Source: an uncultured Oscillibacter sp. (GTDB taxonomy: Bacteria; Bacillota; Clostridia; Oscillospirales; Oscillospiraceae). From it: 64,000 nucleotides of DNA. The DNA lies in assembly GCA_946551795.1 (NCBI GenBank), contig CAMNRF010000001.1:1-64000 (forward strand), written 5' to 3'. Shown piece after piece: positions 8,909 to 16,829 of the stretch. The stretch's first letter is position 1, and each line of letters starts with the position of its first letter. Under the pieces are notes generated by a model. That model did no database searches. It was given only the letters and a program-made list of their open reading frames with translations, and was not told the DNA's origin. The translations under genes were made by a program, and so were the position numbers.

Positions 8909-9364
8909 ATGGATCTGGAGCTGCTCTGCCGGGCCTTTCAGGAGACGAGGCCCTGGATGGACGAATTCCGGAAGCGGACTTACGAAAAAGCTTTCCGGGC
9001 CTACACGGACCGGTTCGGCCCCGGCTATCTGGAGGCCGTGAGAGAGGCGGGGGAGGAGGGCCTCCGGCGTCTGGCCGGGGAGATTCTGGACGGCATTGAG
9101 GCAGGCTGGCGCCGCCAGCGCCCCTGGAACCGGGGGGCGGTCCGGGTGATGGAGAAGCAGATGGCGGTGGACTATCTCTCTCCCATGCTGCTGGAGCTGC
9201 CGGAGCCCCTGTGCCGCACCCTCTGCGAACTGCTGCGAGAGGAGTGGGCCGCCCGCTGGCCCAGGGAGGCCTACGGCACCGCCACATATGAGGAGCTGCG
9301 GCGGGGCTTTCGGGACACCATCATGGGCATTGAGCTGGGGAGAAGACGCAAAGACGGGGAGTGA
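8909..9364 (+). CDS. uncharacterised soluble protein
   Basis: A 151-residue, mostly alpha-helical, charged protein with no signal peptide or membrane segment and no motif I recognise. It is rich in Arg, Glu and Leu, with aromatic-rich patches (RPWMDEF, RRQRPWNRG). AGGAGGG precedes the ATG by 8 nt, and coding periodicity matches its neighbours, so the gene is real. It is followed after 6 bp by a GNAT acetyltransferase and is probably co-transcribed with it. The nearest upstream gene is divergent. Confidence 0.6.
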   Translation: MDLELLCRAFQETRPWMDEFRKRTYEKAFRAYTDRFGPGYLEAVREAGEEGLRRLAGEILDGIEAGWRRQRPWNRGAVRVMEKQMAVDYLSPMLLELPEPLCRTLCELLREEWAARWPREAYGTATYEELRRGFRDTIMGIELGRRRKDGE

Positions 9365-9370
9365 GACGCT

Positions 9371-9874
9371 GTGGAGATCCGTTATTTGAGCGAGGCGGAC
9401 GACCGCCTTGCCGTCAGCGGAATCTACGAGGCCAGCTGGAAATACGTCTACCGGGATATTCTGCCCCGGGACTACCTGGAGAGCATCCCGGCGGGGAGGT
9501 GGGCGTTCCGCCTGGACGGCGGAGAGAGGACCACCCTGGTCATGCTGGAGGAGGGGCGGTACATCGGCACCTCCAGCTGCTGCGCCTCCCGTTTTCCGGA
9601 GTTTGACGGATGGGGGGAGATCGTGTCCCTCTACCTCCTGCCGGAATATATGGGGCGGGACTTCGGAAAGCCGCTGCTGGAGGCGGCGGTGGCGGCCCTT
9701 GCCGGTCAGGGGTATCGGGACGTCTTCCTGTGGGTGCTGGAGGAGAACCGGCGGGCCAGGGCCTTCTACGAGAAGATGAATTTTCAGCTCAGCGGCGCCC
9801 GCCGCGCCGATGTGATCGGCGGAAAGACGGTGCGGGAGGCGGCCTACTGCCGCGTGGACAGCGCCCGGAGATAA
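9371..9874 (+). CDS. GNAT family N-acetyltransferase
   Basis: A 167-residue GNAT protein that would transfer acetyl from acetyl-CoA to an amine. The acetyl-CoA-binding region includes EIVSLYLLPEYMGRDFGKPLLEAAV (~84-108, motif A) and the downstream VLEENRRARAFYEKMNF block typical of the fold. It starts with GTG at 9371, seven bases after the preceding stop. The substrate is unknown; many such enzymes act on small molecules, peptides or drugs. Its 3' end overlaps the convergent P-loop kinase gene by 31 bp, so the two transcripts are antisense to each other there. Confidence 0.88.
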   Translation: MEIRYLSEADDRLAVSGIYEASWKYVYRDILPRDYLESIPAGRWAFRLDGGERTTLVMLEEGRYIGTSSCCASRFPEFDGWGEIVSLYLLPEYMGRDFGKPLLEAAVAALAGQGYRDVFLWVLEENRRARAFYEKMNFQLSGARRADVIGGKTVREAAYCRVDSARR

Positions 9875-10344
9875 TCGCCGGCCTCTTCTCTGGATTTGAA
9901 AATAATGACCTCCCGGCCCTGCCGGTGTGTTTCGATCTGTTGATAGATCTGCGGCAGCTGCGTTTTGGGGAAGTCGATGATCCACTGTTTGAATTCGCCG
10001 TCAAATTCGCGCTCGATCCACGGCAGATCCTCCCGGCGCTTTCCGATGCGGGCTTCCGCGCCCGCAAGGCAGGTCTCCAGGGGAAAATCCAAGAGAAAGA
10101 CGGTGTCACATCTTTTCAGCCGGGGCTCCAGGGTGCGCTGGTAGTTTCCGTCGATGATCCACCGGTCTTTTTTCAGGATCTCGTTCAGGCGCCGGTCGAA
10201 TTCCTCTCTGGTCACGTTTGTTCGGTCGGGGCGGTGCCAGATCCTGTCCAGATAGTAGAGCGGAATGCCTGTCACATCTCTCAATTTCCGCGCGAATGTG
10301 CTCTTTCCCGCGCCGGGACTTCCGATGACAATGACTTTTAACAT
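9844..10344 (-). CDS. P-loop nucleoside kinase-like protein (FlaR/adenylate kinase-like)
   Basis: A 166-residue small kinase-fold protein. The Walker A GSPGAGKS is at 8-15, followed by the LRDVTGIPLYYLDRIWHRP segment seen in FlaR-like and adenylate kinase-like proteins (once called DNA topology modulation proteins). DRWIIDGNY (~62-70) and DTVFLLDFP (~82-90) mark the later core strands. GGAGGAAATC immediately precedes the ATG, and a good promoter lies at 10380-10408. The substrate is unknown. It is a single gene convergent with the GNAT gene. Confidence 0.82.
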   Translation of the reverse strand: MLKVIVIGSPGAGKSTFARKLRDVTGIPLYYLDRIWHRPDRTNVTREEFDRRLNEILKKDRWIIDGNYQRTLEPRLKRCDTVFLLDFPLETCLAGAEARIGKRREDLPWIEREFDGEFKQWIIDFPKTQLPQIYQQIETHRQGREVIIFKSREEAGDYLRALSTRQ

Positions 10345-10379
10345 GATTTCCTCCGCAGAGCTTTTTGTTTGTCAGCTTG

Positions 10380-10408
10380 AGTATACCACGGCCGATTTTC
10401 GGATTCAA
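10380..10408 (-). promoter_or_regulatory. SigmaA promoter of the P-loop kinase gene
   Basis: On the minus strand TTGAAT (10403-10408), 17-bp spacer, TATACT (10380-10385), about 35 bp before the ATG at 10344. Confidence 0.65.
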
Positions 10409-10475
10409 TGGATCGTGGATGGACTTCCCGGCCTTTTCAGGGGGCCCCGGATGGAATAAAGGGAGCGATGATGGC

Positions 10476-10504
10476 TTGTATTTTGCGCGGATGTTTGGTA
10501 TAAT
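10476..10504 (+). promoter_or_regulatory. SigmaA promoter of the M50 protease-scpAB run
   Basis: TTGTAT (10476-10481), 17-bp spacer, consensus TATAAT (10499-10504), ~38 bp before the ATG at 10542. No convincing terminator lies between this point and 15.6 kb, so it may serve the genes through rluB. Confidence 0.75.
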
Positions 10505-10541
10505 GCTTCTATATTTTGGGTTTTGACGACTGGGGGGCCGC

Positions 10542-11201
10542 ATGCTGCACTATCTGGAAAACCTGTTTCAGGCCCTGGACCTGGGCTCCCTGGGGGACGC
10601 CGCGGCGCGGATGGCGGCGGTTTTGCTGTGCCTGACGGTGCACGAGACCTGCCACGGCCTGGCGGCCTGCGCCCTGGGGGACCCCACCGCCAAGTCCCGG
10701 CACCGCCTGTCCCTGAATCCCCTGCGGCACATCGACTGGTTTGGCCTTTTGATGATGTTCGCGGCGGGCTTCGGCTGGGCGAAGCCCGTGCCGGTGGACC
10801 CCAGGTATTTTCGAGACCCCAAGCGGGGGATGGCCCTGACCGCCCTGGCGGGGCCCGTGTCCAATTTTCTGCTGGCGGCATTGGCAATCGGAATCAGTAA
10901 AGGAATCTACCTTTCCGGATATTACCACCCGGCGCTGGAGGCCGTGTTTCTGTTCTGCCTCTATACGCTGGCGCCGCTGTCCGTGGGCCTGGGGCTTTTC
11001 AACCTGGTGCCCATCCCGCCGCTGGACGGGGCCAAGGTGCTGGGAGCCCTGCTGCCGGACGAGACCTATTTCCGCGTCATGCGCTATGAGCGGTACGGGA
11101 TGCTGGCGCTGATCCTGCTCTCTTTCACCGGTGTGGGGAGCGCGGTGATCAGCCGGGGCATCATGGCTGTGTACAGCGGTCTTTTCAATTTGTTTTATTG
11201 A
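10542..11201 (+). CDS. M50 family (site-2 protease-like) metalloprotease
   Basis: A 219-residue intramembrane zinc protease of the minimal M50 type (YwhC/YydH-like). The zinc-binding HExxH reads HETCH at ~31-35 in the first long helix, and the third ligand lies in NLVPIPPLDG (~153-162). About five to six membrane segments are predicted. It lacks a PDZ domain. It lies directly upstream of scpA with overlapping ends, an arrangement common in Clostridia (protease, scpA, scpB). The substrate is unknown. The ATG follows GGGGGG at a short distance. Confidence 0.9.
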   Translation: MLHYLENLFQALDLGSLGDAAARMAAVLLCLTVHETCHGLAACALGDPTAKSRHRLSLNPLRHIDWFGLLMMFAAGFGWAKPVPVDPRYFRDPKRGMALTALAGPVSNFLLAALAIGISKGIYLSGYYHPALEAVFLFCLYTLAPLSVGLGLFNLVPIPPLDGAKVLGALLPDETYFRVMRYERYGMLALILLSFTGVGSAVISRGIMAVYSGLFNLFY

Positions 11202-11212
11202 GGTGTGGCCTT

Positions 11213-11992
11213 TTGGAAAATCCCGTGTTCAAACTGGAAAAGGTGGTCCGCTCCAGGGAGGAGATGCAGGACTTCGAGGGGCCGCTGGACCTGATCCTGT
11301 TTCTTCTGAGCAAGAACAGGATGGAGATCCAGGACATCTCCATCTCCCTGATCTGTGATCAGTACCTGGAGTGGCTGGCGGTCCGGCAGAGCATGGACCT
11401 GGAGGTGGCCAGCGAGTTTGTCACCATGGCCTCCCATCTGGTGTACATCAAGACCCGAATGCTCCTCTCCATTGAGGACGAGGAGGCCCAGAGCGAGATG
11501 GACGCCCTGATCCAGTCCCTGGAGGAGCGGCGCCGGAACGAGCGGTATGTCCAGGTGAAGGCGGCGGTGGAGCAGCTCCAGCCCATGAGTGAGTTTGGGC
11601 GGAACATCCTGACCCGGCCTCCGGAGCCGGTGAAGCGGGGGAAAATTTACGAGTATGACCACGCGCGGGCGGACCTGATCCTGGCCATGGCGGAGATCCG
11701 GAGCCGGGCGGAGCGGGCGCTGCCCCCTCCCAGGGCGGCCTTTCAGGACATCGTCCAGCATGAGCCCTACCCGGTGGAGAGCAAGGCCCGGGAGATTTTA
11801 CAGCGGCTCAAGCGATTCGGTGTCACCCGGTTTCAGCTGCTGTTCCGGGGAAACCGCAGCCGCAGTGAGGTGGTGGCCACCTTCCTGGCGGTGCTGGAGC
11901 TCTGCCGCGCCCACGTTCTGCACCTGAGCGGCTCCGAGACGGAGTGCACCGTCCGGCAGGAGGGCGAGTGGCCGGATGATCTGACATTATAA
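11213..11992 (+). CDS. scpA: segregation and condensation protein A
   Basis: The 259-residue kleisin of the bacterial SMC-ScpAB condensin, which bridges SMC heads and helps individualise newly replicated origins. The N-terminal segment DFEGPLDLILFLLSKNRMEIQDISIS matches the family hallmark, and the C-terminal winged helix (~185-250) contacts SMC. I chose TTG at 11213 because GAGGTG lies ~7 nt upstream; an in-frame TTG at 11198 lies inside the previous gene without an SD. scpB follows after 39 bp. smc itself is not in the window. Confidence 0.95.
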   Translation: MENPVFKLEKVVRSREEMQDFEGPLDLILFLLSKNRMEIQDISISLICDQYLEWLAVRQSMDLEVASEFVTMASHLVYIKTRMLLSIEDEEAQSEMDALIQSLEERRRNERYVQVKAAVEQLQPMSEFGRNILTRPPEPVKRGKIYEYDHARADLILAMAEIRSRAERALPPPRAAFQDIVQHEPYPVESKAREILQRLKRFGVTRFQLLFRGNRSRSEVVATFLAVLELCRAHVLHLSGSETECTVRQEGEWPDDLTL

Positions 11993-12031
11993 TAACAAAA
12001 ATCACTAGTATATCGGAAATGAGGAACGGAC

Positions 12032-12670
12032 TTGGAAACCTTGGAGACAAAAGAGATCGAGTCCGCCGTTGAGGCAATTCTGTTTGCCTCCGGCGAACCA
12101 GTGCAGACGGAACGGATCTGCGTGGCCCTTGGGCTGGAGCGGCCCGCGGCGGAGCAGGCCCTGCAGCGGCTGACGGACTACTACGCCTACGAGCGCCGGG
12201 GCATCCGGCTGCTGCACATGGAGGACAGCTGGCAGCTGTGCTCCGCCCCGGACCACGCCGACGCCATCCGACGGGCCTTTGAGATCCGCAAGCCCGCCAA
12301 GCTCAGCCAGCCGGCGCTGGAGGTGCTGACCATCATCGCCTACTACCAGCCCACCACCCGGGCTTATGTGGATCAGATCCGGGGGGTGGACAGCTCCTAC
12401 ACCATGAGCCTGCTGCTGGACCGGAAGCTGATCGAGGAGTGCGGGCGGCTCCAGGTGCCGGGGCGGCCCCACCTGTACCGCACCACCAGACAGTTTCTGC
12501 GGGCCTTCCACCTGACCAATCTGGAGGACCTGCCGGAGCTGCCGGACTTCGGCGTGGAGGGCCAGATGCGCCTCAATGAGAACGGTGAGATCGTGGATAC
12601 GGAGCCGGAGGTGGGGGTGCAGGCGGAATTCCCGCTGGAGGGAGGGTCTGCTCTTCCTGAGGAGGCTTGA
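12032..12670 (+). CDS. scpB: segregation and condensation protein B
   Basis: A 212-residue protein with two winged-helix domains (roughly 1-85 and 90-170). It dimerises and binds ScpA in the SMC complex. The core IESAVEAILFASGEPV and the second-domain stretch LSQPALEVLTIIAYYQPTTRAYVDQIRGV are diagnostic. TTG at 12032 is used, with GAGGAACG 7 nt upstream. The C-terminal ~40 residues are acidic and poorly conserved, as is normal. Confidence 0.95.
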   Translation: METLETKEIESAVEAILFASGEPVQTERICVALGLERPAAEQALQRLTDYYAYERRGIRLLHMEDSWQLCSAPDHADAIRRAFEIRKPAKLSQPALEVLTIIAYYQPTTRAYVDQIRGVDSSYTMSLLLDRKLIEECGRLQVPGRPHLYRTTRQFLRAFHLTNLEDLPELPDFGVEGQMRLNENGEIVDTEPEVGVQAEFPLEGGSALPEEA

Positions 12671-12710
12671 GAAAATTTCCGGCGGTTAGCCGCGGAGAGG
12701 GGGGCTGCCT

Positions 12711-13361
12711 ATGGTCTGGCGCTGGATACTGGGCGTTTTGTTCCTGCTGGTCCTGCTGCTGTGCCGGACTCGGGCCGGTGTGCTGGTCACGCTGGGAGAC
12801 GCGGTGACCGTGGATGTGAAGGCGGGGCTGTTCCGCTTTCGGGTTTTTCCGGGGAAGAAAAAGCCCCCCGGGAGGAAAAAGTCAAAGGGGAAACCGGACG
12901 CCGGAGGGAACGGGGAGAAGAAGAGATCCATTCCAAAGCCCTCCCTGGAGGACATCCGGGATGCGGTGCGGACCCTGGCTCCGCCGCTGAAAAAGGCCCT
13001 GCACCGCACCCGCCGGGGCATCCGGATCGCCCCCCTGCGGCTGTCGCTGACGGTTGGAGGGAGAGCGGACCCGGCCGCCGCCGCCGAGCTCTACGGGGAG
13101 CTCAACGCCGCCGTTTGGACGGGGATGCCCGTGCTGGAGCGGCTGCTGGACATCCCGGACCCCCGTATCCACTCGGAGGTGAACTTTGAGGCGGAGGGGA
13201 CCCAGGTGAAGGGAACCGTGGGGATTTCCATCCGCGTCGGCACGGTGCTGGCGGTGGGATTTGGCATCGCCGTCCCGGCTCTGCGGTGGTTCCTGCGCTA
13301 TACGAGAGGACATCGGAAGAAGGGGCCCGCGCCGGAGGAGTCCGGGGCCAGGGCCGCATAA
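12711..13361 (+). CDS. DUF2953 family protein (YtfI-like)
   Basis: A 216-residue protein with an N-terminal membrane helix (~2-19), a very basic stretch rich in K, P and G (~48-70), a globular DUF2953-type part, and a second hydrophobic segment near 165-180. In Bacillus the homologue ytfI sits beside ytfJ (gerW), as it does here, and is linked to sporulation. The function is unknown. GGAGAGGGGGG precedes the ATG. It is cotranscribed with gerW, which starts 19 bp later. Confidence 0.75.
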   Translation: MVWRWILGVLFLLVLLLCRTRAGVLVTLGDAVTVDVKAGLFRFRVFPGKKKPPGRKKSKGKPDAGGNGEKKRSIPKPSLEDIRDAVRTLAPPLKKALHRTRRGIRIAPLRLSLTVGGRADPAAAAELYGELNAAVWTGMPVLERLLDIPDPRIHSEVNFEAEGTQVKGTVGISIRVGTVLAVGFGIAVPALRWFLRYTRGHRKKGPAPEESGARAA

Positions 13362-13379
13362 GGGAAGGAAGGTTTCAAT

Positions 13380-13778
13380 ATGGACAACAATATGGAAAAG
13401 AAGACCCCGCTCAGCGATCTGATGCGCTCGGCCATGGAGAAGGTCCGGGAGATGGCGGACACCAACGCCATTGTCGGCCAGCCCATCACCACGCCGGACG
13501 GTGTGACGCTGATTCCGATTTCCAAGGTCAGCATGGGCTTTGGCTGCGGCGGCGGGGACTACGGAAAGGCGCAGCCCAAGAGCTTCGGCGGCGGCAGCGG
13601 CGCAGGGGTGAACATCGCGCCGGTGGCGTTTCTGGTCATCAAGGACGGCATCACCCGGGTGCTGCCGGTGGCGGTGCCGCCGGTGTCCACCGTGGAGCGT
13701 GTGGTGGACATGGTGCCGGATGTGCTGGATCGTGTGGAAAAATTTTTTGACAAAAAAGAAGATAAAGAATTGGAGTAA
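13380..13778 (+). CDS. gerW: sporulation protein GerW (YtfJ)
   Basis: A 132-residue spore protein of the GerW/YtfJ family, required in B. subtilis for full germination response. The glycine-rich core (SMGFGCGGGDYGKAQPKSFGGGSGAG at ~51-77) and the following VAFLVIKDG strand are the family signature. The C-terminus is basic and acidic (FFDKKEDKELE). It is expected to be made in the forespore. It lies in the scpAB-DUF2953-gerW-dacB run, which fits a sporulation-expressed subset of the operon. The ATG at 13380 follows AAGGAAGG. Confidence 0.93.
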   Translation: MDNNMEKKTPLSDLMRSAMEKVREMADTNAIVGQPITTPDGVTLIPISKVSMGFGCGGGDYGKAQPKSFGGGSGAGVNIAPVAFLVIKDGITRVLPVAVPPVSTVERVVDMVPDVLDRVEKFFDKKEDKELE

Positions 13779-13790
13779 TGGGGGTATACT

Positions 13791-13819
13791 ACCATCACCG
13801 TGAAAAACGAGGTGATGGT
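13791..13819 (+). promoter_or_regulatory. hairpin covering the SD of the D,D-carboxypeptidase gene
   Basis: ACCATCACC (13791-13799) pairs perfectly with GGTGATGGT (13811-13819). The SD of the next gene, GAGGTGA (13809-13815), starts at the edge of the loop and runs into the 3' arm, two bases before the TTG start. A possible -10 (TATACT, 13785-13790) sits immediately upstream, without a clear SigmaA -35. Confidence 0.5.
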
Positions 13820-13821
13820 TC

Positions 13822-14913
13822 TTGCCAAAGCGTATACTCTGCTGCCTGGCCGCGGTTCTTCTACTGTACAGCTTTTTCCCTTGTCGGGCATATGCGGTGA
13901 ATACCTCCGCGGCGTCCGCCATTCTGATGGATGTGAACAGCGGGCGGGTGCTCTATGAGCAAAATGCCGACGCGAAGATGCTGATCGCCAGCACCACCAA
14001 GATCATGACGGCGCTGGTGGCCATCCGGGAGGGGAACCTGGGGGACATCGTGACCGTGGACCGGGAGGCCACGCTGACCGAGGGGTCCTCCATGTATCTG
14101 AAAGAGGGGGAGCAGCTGACGCTGGAGACGCTGCTCTACGGGCTGATGCTCTGCTCCGGAAACGACGCCGCCGTGGCCATCGCGGACCATGTAGGCGGCA
14201 GTCAGGCGGGTTTCGTGGCACTGATGAACAAGACCGCCAGGGAGCTGGGGATGGAACACAGCTCTTTCGCCAACCCCAACGGCCTGGACCACGAAAACCA
14301 CTACTCCACCGCCAGGGACATGGCCCGTCTGGCCTGCGCGGCTGTGGAGAACGAGACGTTGATGCGCATCGCCTCCACCCGGACGGTGACCACAGGCGGG
14401 CGCACCATGACCAACCACAACAAGCTCCTGAGCTGCATGGACGGCTGCATCGGTTTGAAGACCGGCTATACCCGGGCGGCGGGCCGGACGCTGGTCAGCT
14501 GTGCGGAGCGGAACGGGCAGCGGCTGGTGGCGGTGACGCTCCAGGACGGCAACGACTGGGCGGACCACCAGGCGCTCTTTGAGTACGGCTTTTCCGCCTA
14601 CCCTGCCAGGCGGGCGGCGGTGCTGGGACAGACAGTTGGCACGGCGGAGGTCCAGGGCGGCGTGGCCGGCACGGTGCCGCTGACGGCGGCGTCCGGCTTC
14701 TCCTGGCCCGTGGGAGCCGGGGAGCGGCTGGAGACCCGGATCGAGCTGGAGAGACCGCTCACCGCGCCGGTGCTGGCCGGCACGGCGGTGGGACAGGCGG
14801 TCTTCACGCTGGACGGCGTGGAGGTGGGCCGGGTGGAACTGCTGTGCGGTAGGACGGTGCCGCCGGAGCTGAAGACCGCCATGGGCGCCCTGAAAACGGG
14901 ACTGCCGGAGTGA
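13822..14913 (+). CDS. dacB: D-alanyl-D-alanine carboxypeptidase (DacB/DacF type, PBP5 family)
   Basis: A 363-residue low-molecular-weight penicillin-binding protein that trims the terminal D-Ala from peptidoglycan stem peptides outside the membrane. It has a signal peptide (residues 1-25, cut near AYA), then the three active-site motifs: STTK at 57-60, SGN at 112-114 and KTG at 213-215. A C-terminal PBP5-type beta domain begins near 270. There is no obvious C-terminal amphipathic anchor. Position in a scpAB-gerW run suggests a sporulation cortex role like DacB or DacF, but which one cannot be decided. The TTG start is supported by GAGGTGA, which lies partly in a hairpin. Confidence 0.93.
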   Translation: MPKRILCCLAAVLLLYSFFPCRAYAVNTSAASAILMDVNSGRVLYEQNADAKMLIASTTKIMTALVAIREGNLGDIVTVDREATLTEGSSMYLKEGEQLTLETLLYGLMLCSGNDAAVAIADHVGGSQAGFVALMNKTARELGMEHSSFANPNGLDHENHYSTARDMARLACAAVENETLMRIASTRTVTTGGRTMTNHNKLLSCMDGCIGLKTGYTRAAGRTLVSCAERNGQRLVAVTLQDGNDWADHQALFEYGFSAYPARRAAVLGQTVGTAEVQGGVAGTVPLTAASGFSWPVGAGERLETRIELERPLTAPVLAGTAVGQAVFTLDGVEVGRVELLCGRTVPPELKTAMGALKTGLPE

Positions 14914-14926
14914 GGATGTGGAAGAG

Positions 14927-15634
14927 ATGGAAGAGCGGCTGCAAAAGCTCCTCTCCGCCGCGGGGGTCTGCTCCCGGCGGGCGGCGGAGGACTATATCGC
15001 CGCCGGGCGGGTGACGGTCAACGGGCTTCCGGCGTCGCTTGGGCAGCGGGCCGACCCGGAGCGGGATGAGATCCGCCTTGACGGCCGGCGCCTGGAGGAC
15101 AGAGCCGCGCCGGTCTATCTGATGCTGAACAAGCCCCGGGGCTATGTGACCACCCTCTCGGACGAAAAGGGCCGCCGGACCGCGGCGGACCTGGTGCGAA
15201 GCTGCGGCGCCCGGGTCTACCCGGTGGGCCGGCTGGACCTGAACTCGGAGGGGCTGCTGGTGATGACCAACGACGGAGAGCTGGCCCAGAGGATGACCCA
15301 TCCCAGCCACGAGGTCAGCAAGACGTATGAGGTCTCAGTGTCCGGGGCGGTGGAGGGGGCGGCGGAGCGCCTGTCCGCTCTGCGGGATTTGGAGGGCGAG
15401 GCCATCCGTCCCGCCCGGGTGTCGGTGCTGCGGTCCTCCGGAGAGACGGCGGAGCTGTCCGTCACCATCCACGAGGGGAAGAATCGGCAGGTGCGGCGGA
15501 TGTGCGCCGCCTGCGGTCTGGCGGTCCGGCGGCTGCGCCGGGTCCGGGAGCACACGCTGGAGCTGGGGACGCTTCCCGTCGGGGCCTGGCGGTACTTAAC
15601 GGAATCAGAGATCAAAGCGTTGAAACAGCTGTGA
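14927..15634 (+). CDS. rluB: 23S rRNA pseudouridine synthase RluB/RsuA type
   Basis: A 235-residue enzyme with an N-terminal S4 RNA-binding domain (RLQKLLSAAGVCSRRAAEDYI) and an RsuA/RluB-type catalytic domain. The catalytic aspartate is in GRLDLNSEGLLVMTNDG, and the KLK-like motif is NRQVRRMC near the end. B. subtilis RluB modifies 23S rRNA helix 89 (U2605 equivalent). The ATG at 14927 gives the usual short N-terminus; an in-frame GTG at 14918 is too close to the SD. It is the last gene before a strong terminator. Confidence 0.93.
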   Translation: MEERLQKLLSAAGVCSRRAAEDYIAAGRVTVNGLPASLGQRADPERDEIRLDGRRLEDRAAPVYLMLNKPRGYVTTLSDEKGRRTAADLVRSCGARVYPVGRLDLNSEGLLVMTNDGELAQRMTHPSHEVSKTYEVSVSGAVEGAAERLSALRDLEGEAIRPARVSVLRSSGETAELSVTIHEGKNRQVRRMCAACGLAVRRLRRVREHTLELGTLPVGAWRYLTESEIKALKQL

Positions 15635-15635
15635 G

Positions 15636-15663
15636 AACAGCCGCCGGACGGGCGGCTGTTTTT
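15636..15663 (+). terminator. intrinsic terminator after rluB
   Basis: AACAGCCGCC (15636-15645) pairs with 15651-15660 around a 5-nt loop and runs into five Ts. It begins 2 bp after the rluB stop. Confidence 0.9.
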
Positions 15664-15746
15664 ATGTTCGGAGAATTTGTCAGACGGCGGCCGCTCGGTC
15701 CACGGCTGGAAAATCCGGGATTTTTCTGCCGGATCACTGGAAGGTA

Positions 15747-15775
15747 TTGCGAAATCCGGAAAATTCATATATAAT
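15747..15775 (+). promoter_or_regulatory. SigmaA promoter of hprK operon
   Basis: TTGCGA (15747-15752), 17-bp spacer, TATAAT (15770-15775). The hprK ATG is 90 bp downstream. Confidence 0.7.
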
Positions 15776-15865
15776 GAGACAATCAATTTTTTCGGTCCGG
15801 CCCTGTTTTTTGCTGGCGGGACCGGCCGGCGCGGGAACGGTGTGCCGGAAATGGAGGGCTTTTTC

Positions 15866-16804
15866 ATGAGTGCTGGCTTGAAACTGTCGGAATTTGTGGT
15901 TCTATCCCATCTGGAGATCCTGAATAAGGGCCGGGATTACGACTCCACGCGGCTGACGATCACGGATGTGAACCGCCCCGGCCTGCAATTCCAGGGATTT
16001 TACGACTACTTTGACCCCATGCGCCTCCAGGTGATCGGCAAGGCGGAGGTCATGTACCTCAAGGGCCTGCCGGAGGAGGCGCGCCGGAAGTGCTTTGACG
16101 ATTTTTTCCTCTATGACATTCCGGCCCTGGTCATCGCCCGGGAGCTGGACTGCTTCCCGGAGTGTCTGGAGAGCGCCCAGCTCCACGGCCGGACGCTGCT
16201 GCGCACCAAGGAGACCACCGTGGATTTCACCAGCCAGACCATCGAGCTTTTGAACCGGGTGATGGCCCCCTGCGTCACCCGTCACGGCGTGCTGCTGGAC
16301 ATCCACGGCGAGGGCGTGATGATCACCGGGGACTCCGGCATCGGCAAGAGCGAGGTGGCCATTGAGCTGATCATGCGGGGCCACCGCCTGGTGGCGGACG
16401 ACGCGGTGGAGATCCGGAAGATCTCCGGCGGGCTGATGGGCACCGCGCCGGAGGTCATCCGGCACTACATCGAGCTGCGGGGCATCGGCGTCATCGACGT
16501 GCGGCAGCTCTTCGGCCTCCGGTCCATCAAAAACGAGTCCCAGCTGGACCTGGTGGTGAACTTTGAGCAGTGGGACAACACGAAGTTCTATGACCGCCTG
16601 GGGATCGAGGACCACTTTGTGGACATCCTGGATGTCCGGGTGCCCTGCGTCACCATCCCGGTGCGTCCGGGGCGGAGCCTCGCCAGCATTGTGGAGGTGG
16701 CGGCCATGAACAACCGCCAGCGCCGTCTGGGCTTCAACGCCGCGGAGGAGCTGGCCCGCCGGGTGGACCAGCGGGCGGACCTCGGCAGCGGAAAGCTCGG
16801 CTGA
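15866..16804 (+). CDS. hprK: HPr kinase/phosphorylase
   Basis: A 312-residue bifunctional enzyme that phosphorylates or dephosphorylates Ser46 of the PTS protein HPr and so controls carbon catabolite repression. The P-loop GDSGIGKS is at 155-162 and the HprK-specific signature IELRGIGVIDVRQLFG follows near 204-219. An N-terminal domain of ~130 residues is present, so it is the full-length Gram-positive form. The ATG at 15866 has GGAGGG 7 nt upstream. The next genes, a glucokinase and murB, tie it to sugar metabolism and wall synthesis. Confidence 0.97.
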   Translation: MSAGLKLSEFVVLSHLEILNKGRDYDSTRLTITDVNRPGLQFQGFYDYFDPMRLQVIGKAEVMYLKGLPEEARRKCFDDFFLYDIPALVIARELDCFPECLESAQLHGRTLLRTKETTVDFTSQTIELLNRVMAPCVTRHGVLLDIHGEGVMITGDSGIGKSEVAIELIMRGHRLVADDAVEIRKISGGLMGTAPEVIRHYIELRGIGVIDVRQLFGLRSIKNESQLDLVVNFEQWDNTKFYDRLGIEDHFVDILDVRVPCVTIPVRPGRSLASIVEVAAMNNRQRRLGFNAAEELARRVDQRADLGSGKLG

Positions 16805-16829
16805 TACAGGCATAAACGGAGGAAAAGAT

